From Marinilabiliaceae bacterium JC040 (GTDB lineage: Bacteria; Bacteroidota; Bacteroidia; Bacteroidales; Marinifilaceae), in the NCBI GenBank assembly GCA_022496785.1, contig SNAP01000002.1, positions 186,001 through 250,000 on the forward strand: a stretch of 64,000 nucleotides of DNA, read 5' to 3'. Under the pieces are notes generated by a model, which did not search any database, was not told where the DNA came from, and worked only from the letters and a program-made list of their open reading frames with translations. Position 1 is the stretch's first letter, and every line of letters starts with the position of its first letter. Position numbers and translations under genes: made by a program. Positions 50,701-58,524 of the stretch are shown here, piece by piece.

Positions 50701-53700
50701 AAGGTTCTCCATTACACATTAAAGATGTTGCATCTCTACTACTTACAACTAAATTCTTCTGATTTGTTAATACTAATGTTCGTGATTCTTGTCCACAATC
50801 ACCACTTACAGTACATACATAAATTCCATCATCTGAAGAATCAAAATTGTTTATAGTAAGAACATTACCTGCAACCTTTGTCGCATCAGTTAATATTATT
50901 CCATTCTTAGTCCAAGTATAATTAAGATTGGCTCCTGTTGCTGCCAAAGTATATTTATAGGTTGTTCCTTCACATACTCTTTTAGTTTCATTAGCACTTG
51001 TGATATTTGTTAAGTCAGAAACAGATAAATTTAAAACTATTGTTTTTCCTGCACCACAATTACTTGACACTACGCATCTATAAACTCCAGCATCTCCTGC
51101 TGTAAAATTATCTATAGATAAAGATTTTCCACTATCCTTAATAAAAGTGTTATATGCAAGTCCATCTTTTGTCCATGTGTATACTATATTCTCACCTATA
51201 GCATCAATAGTATAGTTATATGGATCTCCAGCACATAATGCTTTTGTTTCATCAAGACTATTTACAACTAAATTCTTCTGATTTCTTAAAATCAAAGTTC
51301 TCGAATCCTCTCCACAATCTCCAACTACTTTACATACATAAACTCCAGAATCAGCATCTGTAAAACTGTTTATTTTTAATTTATTATCACTAACTTTAAT
51401 TGGATCGGCAAATGGAACATTATCTTTTGTCCAAGTATATCTTAAATTACCACCAGTGGCATTCATTATATATTGATATGGACTTCCTTCACAAACTCTT
51501 TGATTTATGTTAGTAGAAGCAATAACAGTATTTGCAGAATATCTTAATGTAATTCTTACAGTTTCAGTATTACATTTATTTGAAATTCTACATGTATATA
51601 TTCCAGCATCAGCAGCTGTCATATTATTTATATTCAATGTTGCCGTTTTTAATGTCGACATTAATACACCATCATGATCCCAAACAAACTTAATATCTTC
51701 ACCTGTCACATCAATAGTATGTCTAAAAGATCCTCCTTCACAAACCAATTCATCAACAGTAGTTTCGTTATTTAGCTTAATAGCATCATATTTCTTTACA
51801 GTATACTTAACAGTTTCACTTGAACATGAATTTGTTATAGTACATATATACTCTCCAATATGAGATGCTTTTAAAACATCAATATCTAATATATTACCTT
51901 TTGCTCCCTTAATAATATCAGTTGGAACAATACTTCCGTCAGCCTTTGTCCAAACAAAAGTACATTCATTAGCATTTGTTACAACAACTTCAAAAGGTAA
52001 TAAATCTGAATTCAAACATTCTTTATCTTCTCTAGGACCACTTGTAAGTTTAACTTTACTTTTTACAAGAAGATCCATTTGAACAGCAGCATACCCACAT
52101 CTACCTTCAATGTATAATCTATATTTACCAGTTTGATTTAATTTCACATTAGAAATAGAAAATTCATTTCCATTTGAAGCAATATTAGGTTCTGCAAATA
52201 TTCTTGAAGAGACCCATGTACCAGCAATAAGTTTCTGAAACTCTATACTTCTAGCCTCTCCTACTATATTTGCTCTTATACTTATATCTTCTCCTTCACA
52301 TATCTCTTTACTAAATTCAAGATATTTAACTTCTCCTACACTTTCATTTTTTACAGATTTGGTTACAATCTCATCTTTAGATAATATCAAATCGTAAGCA
52401 CCAGTAACATCAATATTAGGTGTAACTTTCTTAATTTTAAAAAGATGTTGTTGCTCAGTACACGCTCTTCTTATTATACATTCATAAGTTCCTGCATCTG
52501 TAACTTTTAGATCTCTTAATATTAATTGATTTTCTGTATTTGTAATTGGAATATCACATTTAGCTCCTGTATGATCTACAATTTTTCTCCATGTAAAAGT
52601 CGTATTTACAATTTCAGCATTTGTCTTTAATATAAAGCCTTCACCAACACAAGCATAATCACTTTCTTTTACACTAGGAGTATATTCTCTTCTTGCAACT
52701 TTTAATATTACTTTATGAGATAATTCATTACAATAACCTTTAAGTATACATGTATACTCTCCTGCATCAGCATCATCTATATTTACAAATGACAATTTTT
52801 TAGTATTTGAAACAACAGTCCCTTTTGAATCTACCCATTTATAAGATTCTATATCATCTGATATAACTGGTGCATTAATTACTAAATTCTCACATGCATA
52901 CGCAGTTATTGTTTCATCTGTATTTATTCTTGTTACTTCTGCTGTTGTTAATACTGTTTCAAGTGTTGACGTAACTTTAATAATTTGATATTCAACATCA
53001 AAATATGTTCCTGTTCCAACAGGCTGTCCTTTCATTGAAACTCTACATAAATATGTATAACCTTCATCTTTAATTTTAGAAATATTTCTTACTGTATATT
53101 CATTACTAGTTGCACCAACAATTTTAGTCATTGCCGCAGTAGAACCTATTCTAAATTTCCACCATTGATAATCAAAAGCAGGATCTAAAGGTACAGTCAA
53201 TAACTCATTTGTACTTGCACATAAAAATTTTTGATGTCTATCTTCTGAAGGATCTGGAACCAATGTAGGTTTTACATATACAATAAATTTTTTAGTCATT
53301 GTTAAACATGCACCTTGCATTGTACAAGTATAAATACCTTCTCTTGCTTTTGTTGCAGCATTTATATCGTAATAATATGCATGAGAAAGAACAGTTCCAC
53401 TAGGGCCTGTCCATGTATATCTTACTGAACGATTATTTCCACAAGGAGCATATAACCTCCTATTATATCTTTCTCTTATAGTAAGAGTTTCATCATCACA
53501 AGTAGTACTACCTATAATATCAGCTATAGTCTCTTTTACGTTAATAGATATTGTTTGAACAGCTTCTCCACACACACTTGTTGCTGTACACTTATAAGTA
53601 AGTTTAGGTGAATTAACAGGTATATTAACATCGAATTCTTTTCCTCTTCCTACAACTTTACCATCTTTATCTGTCCACACATAAGAATCAACAGTTCCTG

Positions 53701-54682
53701 AAATATCTGCAACTAATTTGTTTGAACCAGGACATAATTCTATTTCCTTATTAGAATCTCCTCTTAATTTTGGAGAAACTTTAACTTTTACAGTATAAGT
53801 TGCTACTTCCACTTCCTGAAAAACCACATCATCAAGTGCAAAATCATTTCCTCCAGGATCTTTGTTCAAGTTAACTAACTTAATATATGCATCTCCTTCT
53901 TTGTCTGAATGTAATACCTCATATACTTTTAACCAAGTATCAACATTCATATCTAAAGTCTGTATTTTACCTAAAACTCTTTCTGCATCTCCATCTCTTT
54001 TAATAGTAAATTTTAAATTGGCAGGACTACCTCCACAAACAGAAGAACCCCAAGCACTAAACATATAGAATTTATCTTTATGAATACCTGCAATATTCTG
54101 ACCCCAAACCATTTTCCCTGCAGGATCTGTTGCTCCATTAACAATCATTTGCCAATTACCACTTCTTGGAACGGTATATCTATCAAATCCACTATGCCAA
54201 CTATGAGGTATATTCCCTATTCCGTATACCCCTTCATCATATAAAGCTCGTGAACCTTTGTTCATAACTCTTCTATATTGAGAATCAAACCCCAAAGCAT
54301 TTACATTCCCCCACTCGAAACCTCCATTTTCAACTAAGTCGGTACCCGCTTTTAATTTATAAACCCTTAATTCATACTCAGTTGTTTCTGTTAAATCTGG
54401 AGTAATATAATCTTTATCTCTTCCCAAACGTACACCATCTTTTTTACTATACCATTCATATTGTACAGAATGTGGAACATCTGAGATCAATCTAACATGA
54501 TCATCAATACAAACTTCTACTAAAGGATCCGTTTGAACATGAACTTCCCTTACGGTCCTATCAAATGTTGTCGGCTCGACATCAGTCCTTTTACTAAAAT
54601 CGAAATAACCATATGATAACGTGACTATACAAGACAACGCTATCATAACAGAACAAATTCCTATTATTTTGTAATTCTTCAT
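44726..54682 (-). CDS. Giant Ig-repeat adhesin with T9SS type B (CHU_C) C-terminal domain
   Basis: The 3318-residue protein has an N-terminal signal or anchor (about 5-27), then a jelly-roll-like region (about 100-300) containing LVENGGFEWG and GGNDFALDDVVFQEV, the layout of carbohydrate-binding or choice-of-anchor modules. About 31 Ig-like modules of 80-100 residues follow; most end in a G-x-Y-x-C motif paired with an earlier cysteine and share a central YxWTKDG, so disulfide-linked Ig folds are likely. The last 90 residues (FVAPNALLLDAPGQNGKFFL to GKGFVMVVK) match the gliding-motility-associated C-terminal domain of type B T9SS cargo. It should be exported and displayed or released by T9SS with the overlapping PorP/SprF protein. 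Modules alternate in two types over at least two stretches. Confidence 0.93.
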   Translation of the reverse strand: MKNYKIIGICSVMIALSCIVTLSYGYFDFSKRTDVEPTTFDRTVREVHVQTDPLVEVCIDDHVRLISDVPHSVQYEWYSKKDGVRLGRDKDYITPDLTETTEYELRVYKLKAGTDLVENGGFEWGNVNALGFDSQYRRVMNKGSRALYDEGVYGIGNIPHSWHSGFDRYTVPRSGNWQMIVNGATDPAGKMVWGQNIAGIHKDKFYMFSAWGSSVCGGSPANLKFTIKRDGDAERVLGKIQTLDMNVDTWLKVYEVLHSDKEGDAYIKLVNLNKDPGGNDFALDDVVFQEVEVATYTVKVKVSPKLRGDSNKEIELCPGSNKLVADISGTVDSYVWTDKDGKVVGRGKEFDVNIPVNSPKLTYKCTATSVCGEAVQTISINVKETIADIIGSTTCDDETLTIRERYNRRLYAPCGNNRSVRYTWTGPSGTVLSHAYYYDINAATKAREGIYTCTMQGACLTMTKKFIVYVKPTLVPDPSEDRHQKFLCASTNELLTVPLDPAFDYQWWKFRIGSTAAMTKIVGATSNEYTVRNISKIKDEGYTYLCRVSMKGQPVGTGTYFDVEYQIIKVTSTLETVLTTAEVTRINTDETITAYACENLVINAPVISDDIESYKWVDSKGTVVSNTKKLSFVNIDDADAGEYTCILKGYCNELSHKVILKVARREYTPSVKESDYACVGEGFILKTNAEIVNTTFTWRKIVDHTGAKCDIPITNTENQLILRDLKVTDAGTYECIIRRACTEQQHLFKIKKVTPNIDVTGAYDLILSKDEIVTKSVKNESVGEVKYLEFSKEICEGEDISIRANIVGEARSIEFQKLIAGTWVSSRIFAEPNIASNGNEFSISNVKLNQTGKYRLYIEGRCGYAAVQMDLLVKSKVKLTSGPREDKECLNSDLLPFEVVVTNANECTFVWTKADGSIVPTDIIKGAKGNILDIDVLKASHIGEYICTITNSCSSETVKYTVKKYDAIKLNNETTVDELVCEGGSFRHTIDVTGEDIKFVWDHDGVLMSTLKTATLNINNMTAADAGIYTCRISNKCNTETVRITLRYSANTVIASTNINQRVCEGSPYQYIMNATGGNLRYTWTKDNVPFADPIKVSDNKLKINSFTDADSGVYVCKVVGDCGEDSRTLILRNQKNLVVNSLDETKALCAGDPYNYTIDAIGENIVYTWTKDGLAYNTFIKDSGKSLSIDNFTAGDAGVYRCVVSSNCGAGKTIVLNLSVSDLTNITSANETKRVCEGTTYKYTLAATGANLNYTWTKNGIILTDATKVAGNVLTINNFDSSDDGIYVCTVSGDCGQESRTLVLTNQKNLVVSSRDATSLMCNGEPYTYTVNAEGENITYKWTRNGTPLLSNLEDGGKTLSIPHFTAAHNGTYICTIESNCGTAKTIRLDLKYGSRPSITSADVNTFVCQGDSYEYKVQATGESLTYIWEKDGSAFKDPKASGNTLHIDNFKESDSGMYLCRVKSPCGEAVQLIVLDNQEPLSVTSHNVNKDICDGESYEYVVYAVGNNLTYTWTKDGAPYNTNLIDAGRTLKFTSFKNADRGVYKCVVNSGCGNKELIVDLGYKAPTVVTSTNEIKSICKGTPYTYDFVASGENLVVTWTKDGVAYNSNLENSGKRLNITNFQEADEGVYVCTAKGDCGEISRTLNLTYLAPLDYKPVNIKNPLCEGAYYYYTISAEGGDLTYSWTKGPDDANQTPYNDATHIIDGGKTLMLGPVVKADEAVYMYTVNTPCGASEKGRIEIKVSTNAVVLGAITQPTPKCEGENFTVDPNVVLDATYTYYWIKKGDPSFKSTDKILTINNMTKDKAGDYIFYFHSACYGNTAEVHVRYRETTEVDLGVKINEVKCEGDDFTITPTVKGEIDHYEWTKTGDPTFTHDKAELKFTNLQPGQSGEYSLRAVGVGCGGEDIKKFTLLVKNGIKLTDLGVDRTICDGDPIHIDAVASGTGATFKWIKLDDASIISNTKTLNIANFTKADEGTYQFTVSGDCGEKSDIIKLNYNPPVLIKTVNIDDKYVCDGDDYEYTVYATGSSLTYDWDKDGVGTGNKTNKLSISGMKKSDEGTYTCTVNGDCGRETNYVKLLHAVRTKIVTAVKDSVVCIGAPYEKIMMAQGTNLVFEWTKDGNPITVAGVKNNELRIANMTKADAGEYVCTAKGICGEVSVSFRLDFSELVNITSPKPLHAPIQVCHNKPYNYTLTYTGTNAIVSWTKDGAPFRAAGANNNEINILAMTPADAGVYTAEVKNSCGNQGLSFELKYGVETKVTSKAIDTLICPGATYRYTAKAVGENLHFAWTKDGAHHPGTGPSGDILEITNMQAGDAGVYECTVSGDCEEDKVIVKVTCGVNTQVNNMPPATTAVCDGARFIYTVDAVGNNLKYEWFKEGVKLPLTGSTFTIENFALANVANYKCVVKGTCGQVEVPFELTFSEKTEITTAPLDKLLCPKDNFQYPVLAKGVNNVYTWTKDGGVYTASGAHNDVLVLNDVKPSDAGTYICNVKGDCGESSIKIQIRCGVDSDITSGIADETICADADVTYDIEAVGTDLKYEWKKDGVITSNVSSSLSITSFKTTDAGRYECKVTGACKEDVETFTLTYGDLTSIVNKPVDILLCPGDDYTNKIVAAGVNNVFTWTKDGKPFTASGAKNDELSITNLDETKAGIYECTVRGLCGESSILINIKCAKNVKINNVLKDSVVCSNSRIEYRVDAEGTDLKYSWDKDGTLIPTNTTNTLVIDSFDNSNVGVYTCTVTGKCTTETSSFRLDYADLTDITSTPVNKLLCPGDNYNYKVLTSGYNNKYVWTKDGKPYTAGGLKNDELVITNMTEADAGIYQCTVKGLCGESGIFVTLSCGEQTRVLRPRVDTLIAINTHFGYTVKSKGTNLTYKWTKDGSSLPIKGPRLDIDNFQKSDVGVYRCQAIGLCGTSTAEIHVDFGILTKVISFSHNKYMCEGETTRLEMIASGMGDLKYEWYHDGNKLSETSANLSLSEVKKADAGMYKCIVYGKMNKVEATNFVKVYLNPSITIDKSREYGDCNEIILDCDYGGKGKLMWTNDIGDVVGVANYLNIGTLNGGMYKYKALVTNDYGCAARDSIIIDVSSRPSLGEDKFACEGESISIRIPTKYNVAWNDGSDDAVKIMREPGKYDVKVVDKFGCKDEATYTVYRNPKVELKDTIIFAGDEVKIKPKVILGDSDDYTLDWSTGDFDDYINVSSKGRYSVKMIDENGCIATASMKLSHKYTKFVAPNALLLDAPGQNGKFFLKYKNIRGDFLMVIYNREGIEVYRTSEPGMSGGWNGYVDGKPSHPGAYVWVAYMNEELIGKGFVMVVK
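46100..47950 (-). repeat. Dimeric higher-order repeat in the adhesin, downstream block
   Basis: Ig modules alternate between type A (LLCPGD start; TWTKDG, then TASG..ND, then CGESSI) and type B (VC start; TDLKYEW, then TGxC). Equivalent points of successive A modules fall near 47385, 46870 and 46367, a period of about 500-520 bases (two modules). The block appears to have grown by duplication of A+B pairs. Confidence 0.7.
49700..51550 (-). repeat. Dimeric higher-order repeat in the adhesin, upstream block
   Basis: Modules here also alternate. One type ends GDCGEDSRTL or GDCGQESRTL followed by LxNQKNLVV. The other contains the phrase SxxDAGKxL/SGKxL, followed by CVVSSNCG or CVVNSGCG. Four modules between about 51530 and 50475 give a dimer period near 528 bases. 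Confidence 0.65.
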
Positions 54683-55241
54683 AAGAAACGAATTTATTTT
54701 CTAATTGCTTTTATAGCAATTTTAATACACAATCACCTAATCTATTTTGAGTAAAAATATAAAATATATGTCATCTATAAAAGAATCAAGTAAGTGTATT
54801 TATAACTATATTTATAATACATTAACACTCAATAACTTAAAAATTTTAACATATCATCAGCACGAAAATATTAGTTTATAATATGCAAACGAGCATATAC
54901 ACTATCAAGATGATAGAGATACTAATAATCTCAAACTTAAAGATTGAAAACATAATAAATAAAAATACAGCTAATTCGTTTCAGAGAAATCCTCCACGTA
55001 TATATACAAAATATGTCTACAGATAATTCTATTATTATCTGTAGACATATTTTAGTAGCACAATAAATTCATTAGTTTAGTCCTCTTTTCTATAAGCATT
55101 TTGTACTGATTTTGAACACATTAGACTCACCATATCTTATTATCAATAATAAGTGAATCTTTATTCATTTCAAATTTAATAAAATTATCAACACTTTTTA
55201 ACCTATTTGCACATTTTTTCCTCAGAAAAGATATTTTTTTA
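54683..55241. other. Intergenic region upstream of the giant adhesin
   Basis: These 559 AT-rich bases separate the truncated paralogue from the giant adhesin gene. They contain a strong terminator hairpin at 55008-55053 and presumably the adhesin promoter, although no TAnnTTTG element is clear. I saw no leftover Ig or sorting-domain coding sequence on a read of the region. Confidence 0.55.
55008..55053 (-). terminator. Terminator of the short Ig-repeat gene
   Basis: A perfect 20-bp stem (55008-55027 with 55034-55053) has a six-base loop, about 190 bases beyond the stop codon of the 464-residue paralogue. The T tract on the minus strand is TTTTG. Confidence 0.75.
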
Positions 55242-56636
55242 TTAATTAGTTGAAATGGTATGAGATTCTATATTTTTACCATAAGTAATTTGTATCACAA
55301 TTGTTTGACTAGTACATGAATTACTAATATTACATCTATAAGTTCCAGCCTTAGCTTGGGTCATATTATTTATAATAAAATTTTGATTTGAGATAGTACT
55401 TGGAATGGAACCTCCACCATCTTTAGACCAAATATAAGTTAAGTTAGATCCTGTAACATTGATATTATATGTATATGAATTTCCTTCACAAACAATTTCT
55501 TCTTGATTAGTAGAACTAATATTCACATCATCTACAACTGTTAAATTTATTGTATGATTTATTTCTCCACAATCGCCAGTTGCAACACATCGATATGCTC
55601 CATTATCTGCTGAAGAAAATGGAGACTTTTGGTAAGTTTTAGAAGTAGCTCCATTGATTAATACATTATTCCTATACCATTTATATGTATGAACACTCCC
55701 AACAATAGGCATTGTTATACTTCCATTTGAACATATTTGTTTAGTTTCATCTCCTGTTACTGTTAATCTAGGTTGTACTCGGATAGTAACTCTATAATCG
55801 ACAAAAGCAACCTTACGAAAAGTAATATCATCAATTGCAAAATCATTTCCTCCTGCAGCACTAACCTCATCAACCACCTGAATATTTACGGTTTCATTTT
55901 GAGAAGAGTTCCATTCTCCCCTAAACTCAACCCATTGTCCCAAGGTTGCTGGAAGAGTTCTAACAGTACCTAAACCTTCTCTAGTTCCATTAGCTCTAAC
56001 TATCTCAAATCTAAGTCTAGCAGGATTTCCACTTGCTACAGAACATCCAAAAGCACTAAAAATATATTCAGAATTAGCCTCAACATTTAATTGTTGCCTC
56101 CATACTATGGCATTTCTTGTTCCATTTAAAATCATTTGCCTATTTCCTGAATGTGGATTTGATCTTGAAAAATTTGTATGATAATCTCTTGGATATCTAC
56201 CCACTCTATATGTTCCTTCTGGCCACAATCCTCTAGAATTATTTCTTCCTAACCTATACTCTGTATAGAATCCAGTATTTCCGCTTTCAAAACCACCATT
56301 CACAACACCAAGAGCCGCTTCAGGAGCATAAACTCTTAATATATATTCTCTTGTATCAGTTAAATTATTTACCACATAATCTCCTCCTTCTTGCAATTTA
56401 ACTCCTGTAGTTGTAAACCACTCATGCCTATGACTATCTGGAACTCTATTCCTTAAAGTTACCGTTCCATTTGTACAAATTGCTTGATTAGTATTTGTAC
56501 TTATATCTAAAACGGTAGTAACTGGTGGAAAATCTGGAGAACTAGGATTACTCATCATATTTCTTATAGAAAAAGATGATAGTATCATTAGTAAAACAAA
56601 TAAACTAGATACTCTTATTAACTGCTTGTAATTCAT
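55242..56636 (-). CDS. Truncated Ig-repeat paralogue of the giant adhesin, lacking a sorting domain
   Basis: This 464-residue protein has the same order as the first part of the giant adhesin: an N-terminal hydrophobic signal, a short Ig-like start (RHEWFTTTGVKLQEGGDYVV), the jelly-roll-like region with VVNGGFESGNTGF and GGNDFAIDDITFRKV, then two Ig modules ending GAYRCVATGDCG and GTYRCNISNSC. It ends abruptly with NIESHTISTN at the point where a third module would begin, with no type B sorting domain. The giant gene lies 560 bases downstream on the same strand. It could be a decayed copy, a periplasmic form, or a donor for recombination with the giant gene. Confidence 0.8.
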   Translation of the reverse strand: MNYKQLIRVSSLFVLLMILSSFSIRNMMSNPSSPDFPPVTTVLDISTNTNQAICTNGTVTLRNRVPDSHRHEWFTTTGVKLQEGGDYVVNNLTDTREYILRVYAPEAALGVVNGGFESGNTGFYTEYRLGRNNSRGLWPEGTYRVGRYPRDYHTNFSRSNPHSGNRQMILNGTRNAIVWRQQLNVEANSEYIFSAFGCSVASGNPARLRFEIVRANGTREGLGTVRTLPATLGQWVEFRGEWNSSQNETVNIQVVDEVSAAGGNDFAIDDITFRKVAFVDYRVTIRVQPRLTVTGDETKQICSNGSITMPIVGSVHTYKWYRNNVLINGATSKTYQKSPFSSADNGAYRCVATGDCGEINHTINLTVVDDVNISSTNQEEIVCEGNSYTYNINVTGSNLTYIWSKDGGGSIPSTISNQNFIINNMTQAKAGTYRCNISNSCTSQTIVIQITYGKNIESHTISTN

Positions 56637-56773
56637 AGTATATAAATATTAAATGCGTACTTACTATTATGTATAAATATATTAAAATATTTTAAGATTT
56701 CATGTTTATTTTGTATATTCTTTTATTCATCTACACGTATCAAGAATGTCTTAAAGATGTACCATCTACGTAC

Positions 56774-56841
56774 TTTGTCCATGGTTTGTCCATCCTTTGT
56801 CCATGGTTTCTACAACATAGCTAGTAGGAAGCATGGACAAA
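56774..56841. repeat. Short tandem and inverted repeat element (TTTGTCCATG units)
   Basis: TTTGTCCATGG occurs at 56774-56784 and 56796-56806, with a shorter copy TTTGTCCAT at 56785-56793 between them. An inverted copy CATGGACAAA lies at 56832-56841. The architecture (tandem copies plus one inverted copy about 25 bases away) resembles the element at 12500-12551, although the unit sequence differs. Confidence 0.75.
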
Positions 56842-56923
56842 TATTGACCAATAGTTGATGGAAATACAAAGATGATACGAATATAAAAAGTATCAATAAA
56901 TATTCTTATAATAATTTGTTAAA

Positions 56924-56959
56924 AAAAGAGCCACTCTGTATAAAACAGAATAGCTCTTT
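56924..56959 (-). terminator. Terminator of pepP
   Basis: AAAGAGCcACTCTG pairs imperfectly with CAGAaTaGCTCTTT, with T residues following on the minus strand, 23 bases after the pepP stop. Confidence 0.7.
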
Positions 56960-56981
56960 GAAATATCGTAGATAAAATTTA

Positions 56982-58370
56982 TTATTTCATAATATCTTCA
57001 ACTTCTTCTACTGTGATTGGAATTCTTCTATCACCTAAAATTCTACAAGAATCTTTTGTAACAAGAATATCATCTTCTAAACGAATACCTCCAAAAGTTT
57101 TATATTCTTCTAATTTATCAAAGTTGATAAAGTCGGTATTTATATTCTCTGCTCTCCATTTGTCAATTAATGCAGGAATAAAATAACATCCAGGCTCGTT
57201 AGTAATTACAAAACCTTCTTGCAATCTTCTACCCATTCTAAGAGAAGCTAAACCGAACTGAGAACTAGGACGAACTTCATCATCAAAACCAACATAGTTT
57301 TGACCTAAGTCTTCCATATCGTGAGTATTTAATCCCATCATATGTCCTAAACCGTGAGGCATAAATAAAGCGTGAGCTCCAGCAGCAACAGAATCTTCTA
57401 AATTACCTTTCATCAAACCAGCAGCTTGAAGATGAGATGTTAATTCTTTACATGCAGCTAAATGAACTTCTTTATATGTAATTCCTGGTTTTGTTAATTC
57501 TCTACCTTTATTGTTTGCAGCTAAAACAGCATTGTATATATCTTTTTGCTTAGATGTAAATTTACCTCCAACAGGAACAGTTCTTGTTGCATCTGAACAA
57601 TAATAAGAAGCAGCTGTTGCACCAGCATCTGTAAGCATTAACTTACCTTTTTCAAGAATATTACCATGATAGTGATTATGAAGAGTTTCTCCGTTTTGAG
57701 ATAATATAATAGGGAAAGAAGGTAGTCCTCCACCTGAAACAGAAATTCCTTCAAGAATTCCAACAATCTCTTGCTCTAAAACACCAGGTTTACAAGCTTG
57801 CATTGCTGCAACATGCATTTTATAACCTGTATTACAAACCATGTCTAATTCTTTAATCTCGTGCTCATCTTTAACAGAACGCAATTCAATAACAGCTTTT
57901 ACCAATTCAATAGATGCATACGATTGTATCATTGAAGGATTTATACCTGTTAATGTTTCTAACAATATTATATTGTCATGTCTGTAAGGTGGTAAGAAAT
58001 GTACTTTTCTTCCTTTAGCCAATGCTTCTTTTACAACTTTTTCTAATTGAGAAAATTGTGAAGATTTAGAAACTCCTACATTGCTTGCTAATTCTTGAAC
58101 AGATGGTTGAGGTCCCATCCAAATAATATCATCTATATCAACATCGTTTCCGTATAGTGTGTCTTCGTTTGCATCTACATCAAGTACACCTGCAAAACCA
58201 GCATGGTCAAGACCAAAGAAATAAACGAAATTACAATCTTGGTGAAACAGATATGTATTATCAGGATAATCCATTGGTGCTTCGTTATTTCCTAAAATAA
58301 GAATTAAACCATCACCTACTAATTCACGCAATCTGTTACGTCTCTTTATATAAACTTCTTTTGAAAACAT
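56982..58370 (-). CDS. pepP: Xaa-Pro aminopeptidase (M24B)
   Basis: This 462-residue cytosolic metallopeptidase removes N-terminal residues preceding proline. The N-terminal creatinase-like domain includes LILGNNEAPMDYPDNTYLF. The C-terminal pita-bread domain has all five metal ligands in order: Asp in LTDAGATA, Asp in YCSDATRTV, His in PHGLGHMMGL, Glu in ITNEPGCYF and Glu in GIRLEDDILV. Length is near the family's usual 430-465. It is divergent from nadB; TATCTTTA near 58409-58416 may be its -7 element. Confidence 0.94.
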   Translation of the reverse strand: MFSKEVYIKRRNRLRELVGDGLILILGNNEAPMDYPDNTYLFHQDCNFVYFFGLDHAGFAGVLDVDANEDTLYGNDVDIDDIIWMGPQPSVQELASNVGVSKSSQFSQLEKVVKEALAKGRKVHFLPPYRHDNIILLETLTGINPSMIQSYASIELVKAVIELRSVKDEHEIKELDMVCNTGYKMHVAAMQACKPGVLEQEIVGILEGISVSGGGLPSFPIILSQNGETLHNHYHGNILEKGKLMLTDAGATAASYYCSDATRTVPVGGKFTSKQKDIYNAVLAANNKGRELTKPGITYKEVHLAACKELTSHLQAAGLMKGNLEDSVAAGAHALFMPHGLGHMMGLNTHDMEDLGQNYVGFDDEVRPSSQFGLASLRMGRRLQEGFVITNEPGCYFIPALIDKWRAENINTDFINFDKLEEYKTFGGIRLEDDILVTKDSCRILGDRRIPITVEEVEDIMK

Positions 58371-58497
58371 TTTAATATATATTTTTAGTATTAGTTATAT
58401 TTTTGCTTTAAAGATATATAATAATATTTGTAATCCTTATATTTTCTATAAAAACTAAAATTTTCAATAGATATATAGCTACTATAAAAAAAAGTTC

Positions 58498-58505
58498 TAT
58501 TTTCG
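58498..58505 (+). promoter_or_regulatory. Probable -7 element of the nadBCA operon
   Basis: TATTTTCG, a near match to TAnnTTTG, lies 19 bases before the nadB ATG. Confidence 0.45.
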
Positions 58506-58524
58506 CATAAACAAATCAAACGTA

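Larger units (their letters stand above)
56637..56981. other. Intergenic region with TTTGTCCATG repeats
   Basis: This 345-base region between pepP and the short Ig-repeat gene contains the repeat element at 56774-56841 and the pepP terminator at 56924-56959. No gene is visible. Confidence 0.6.
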
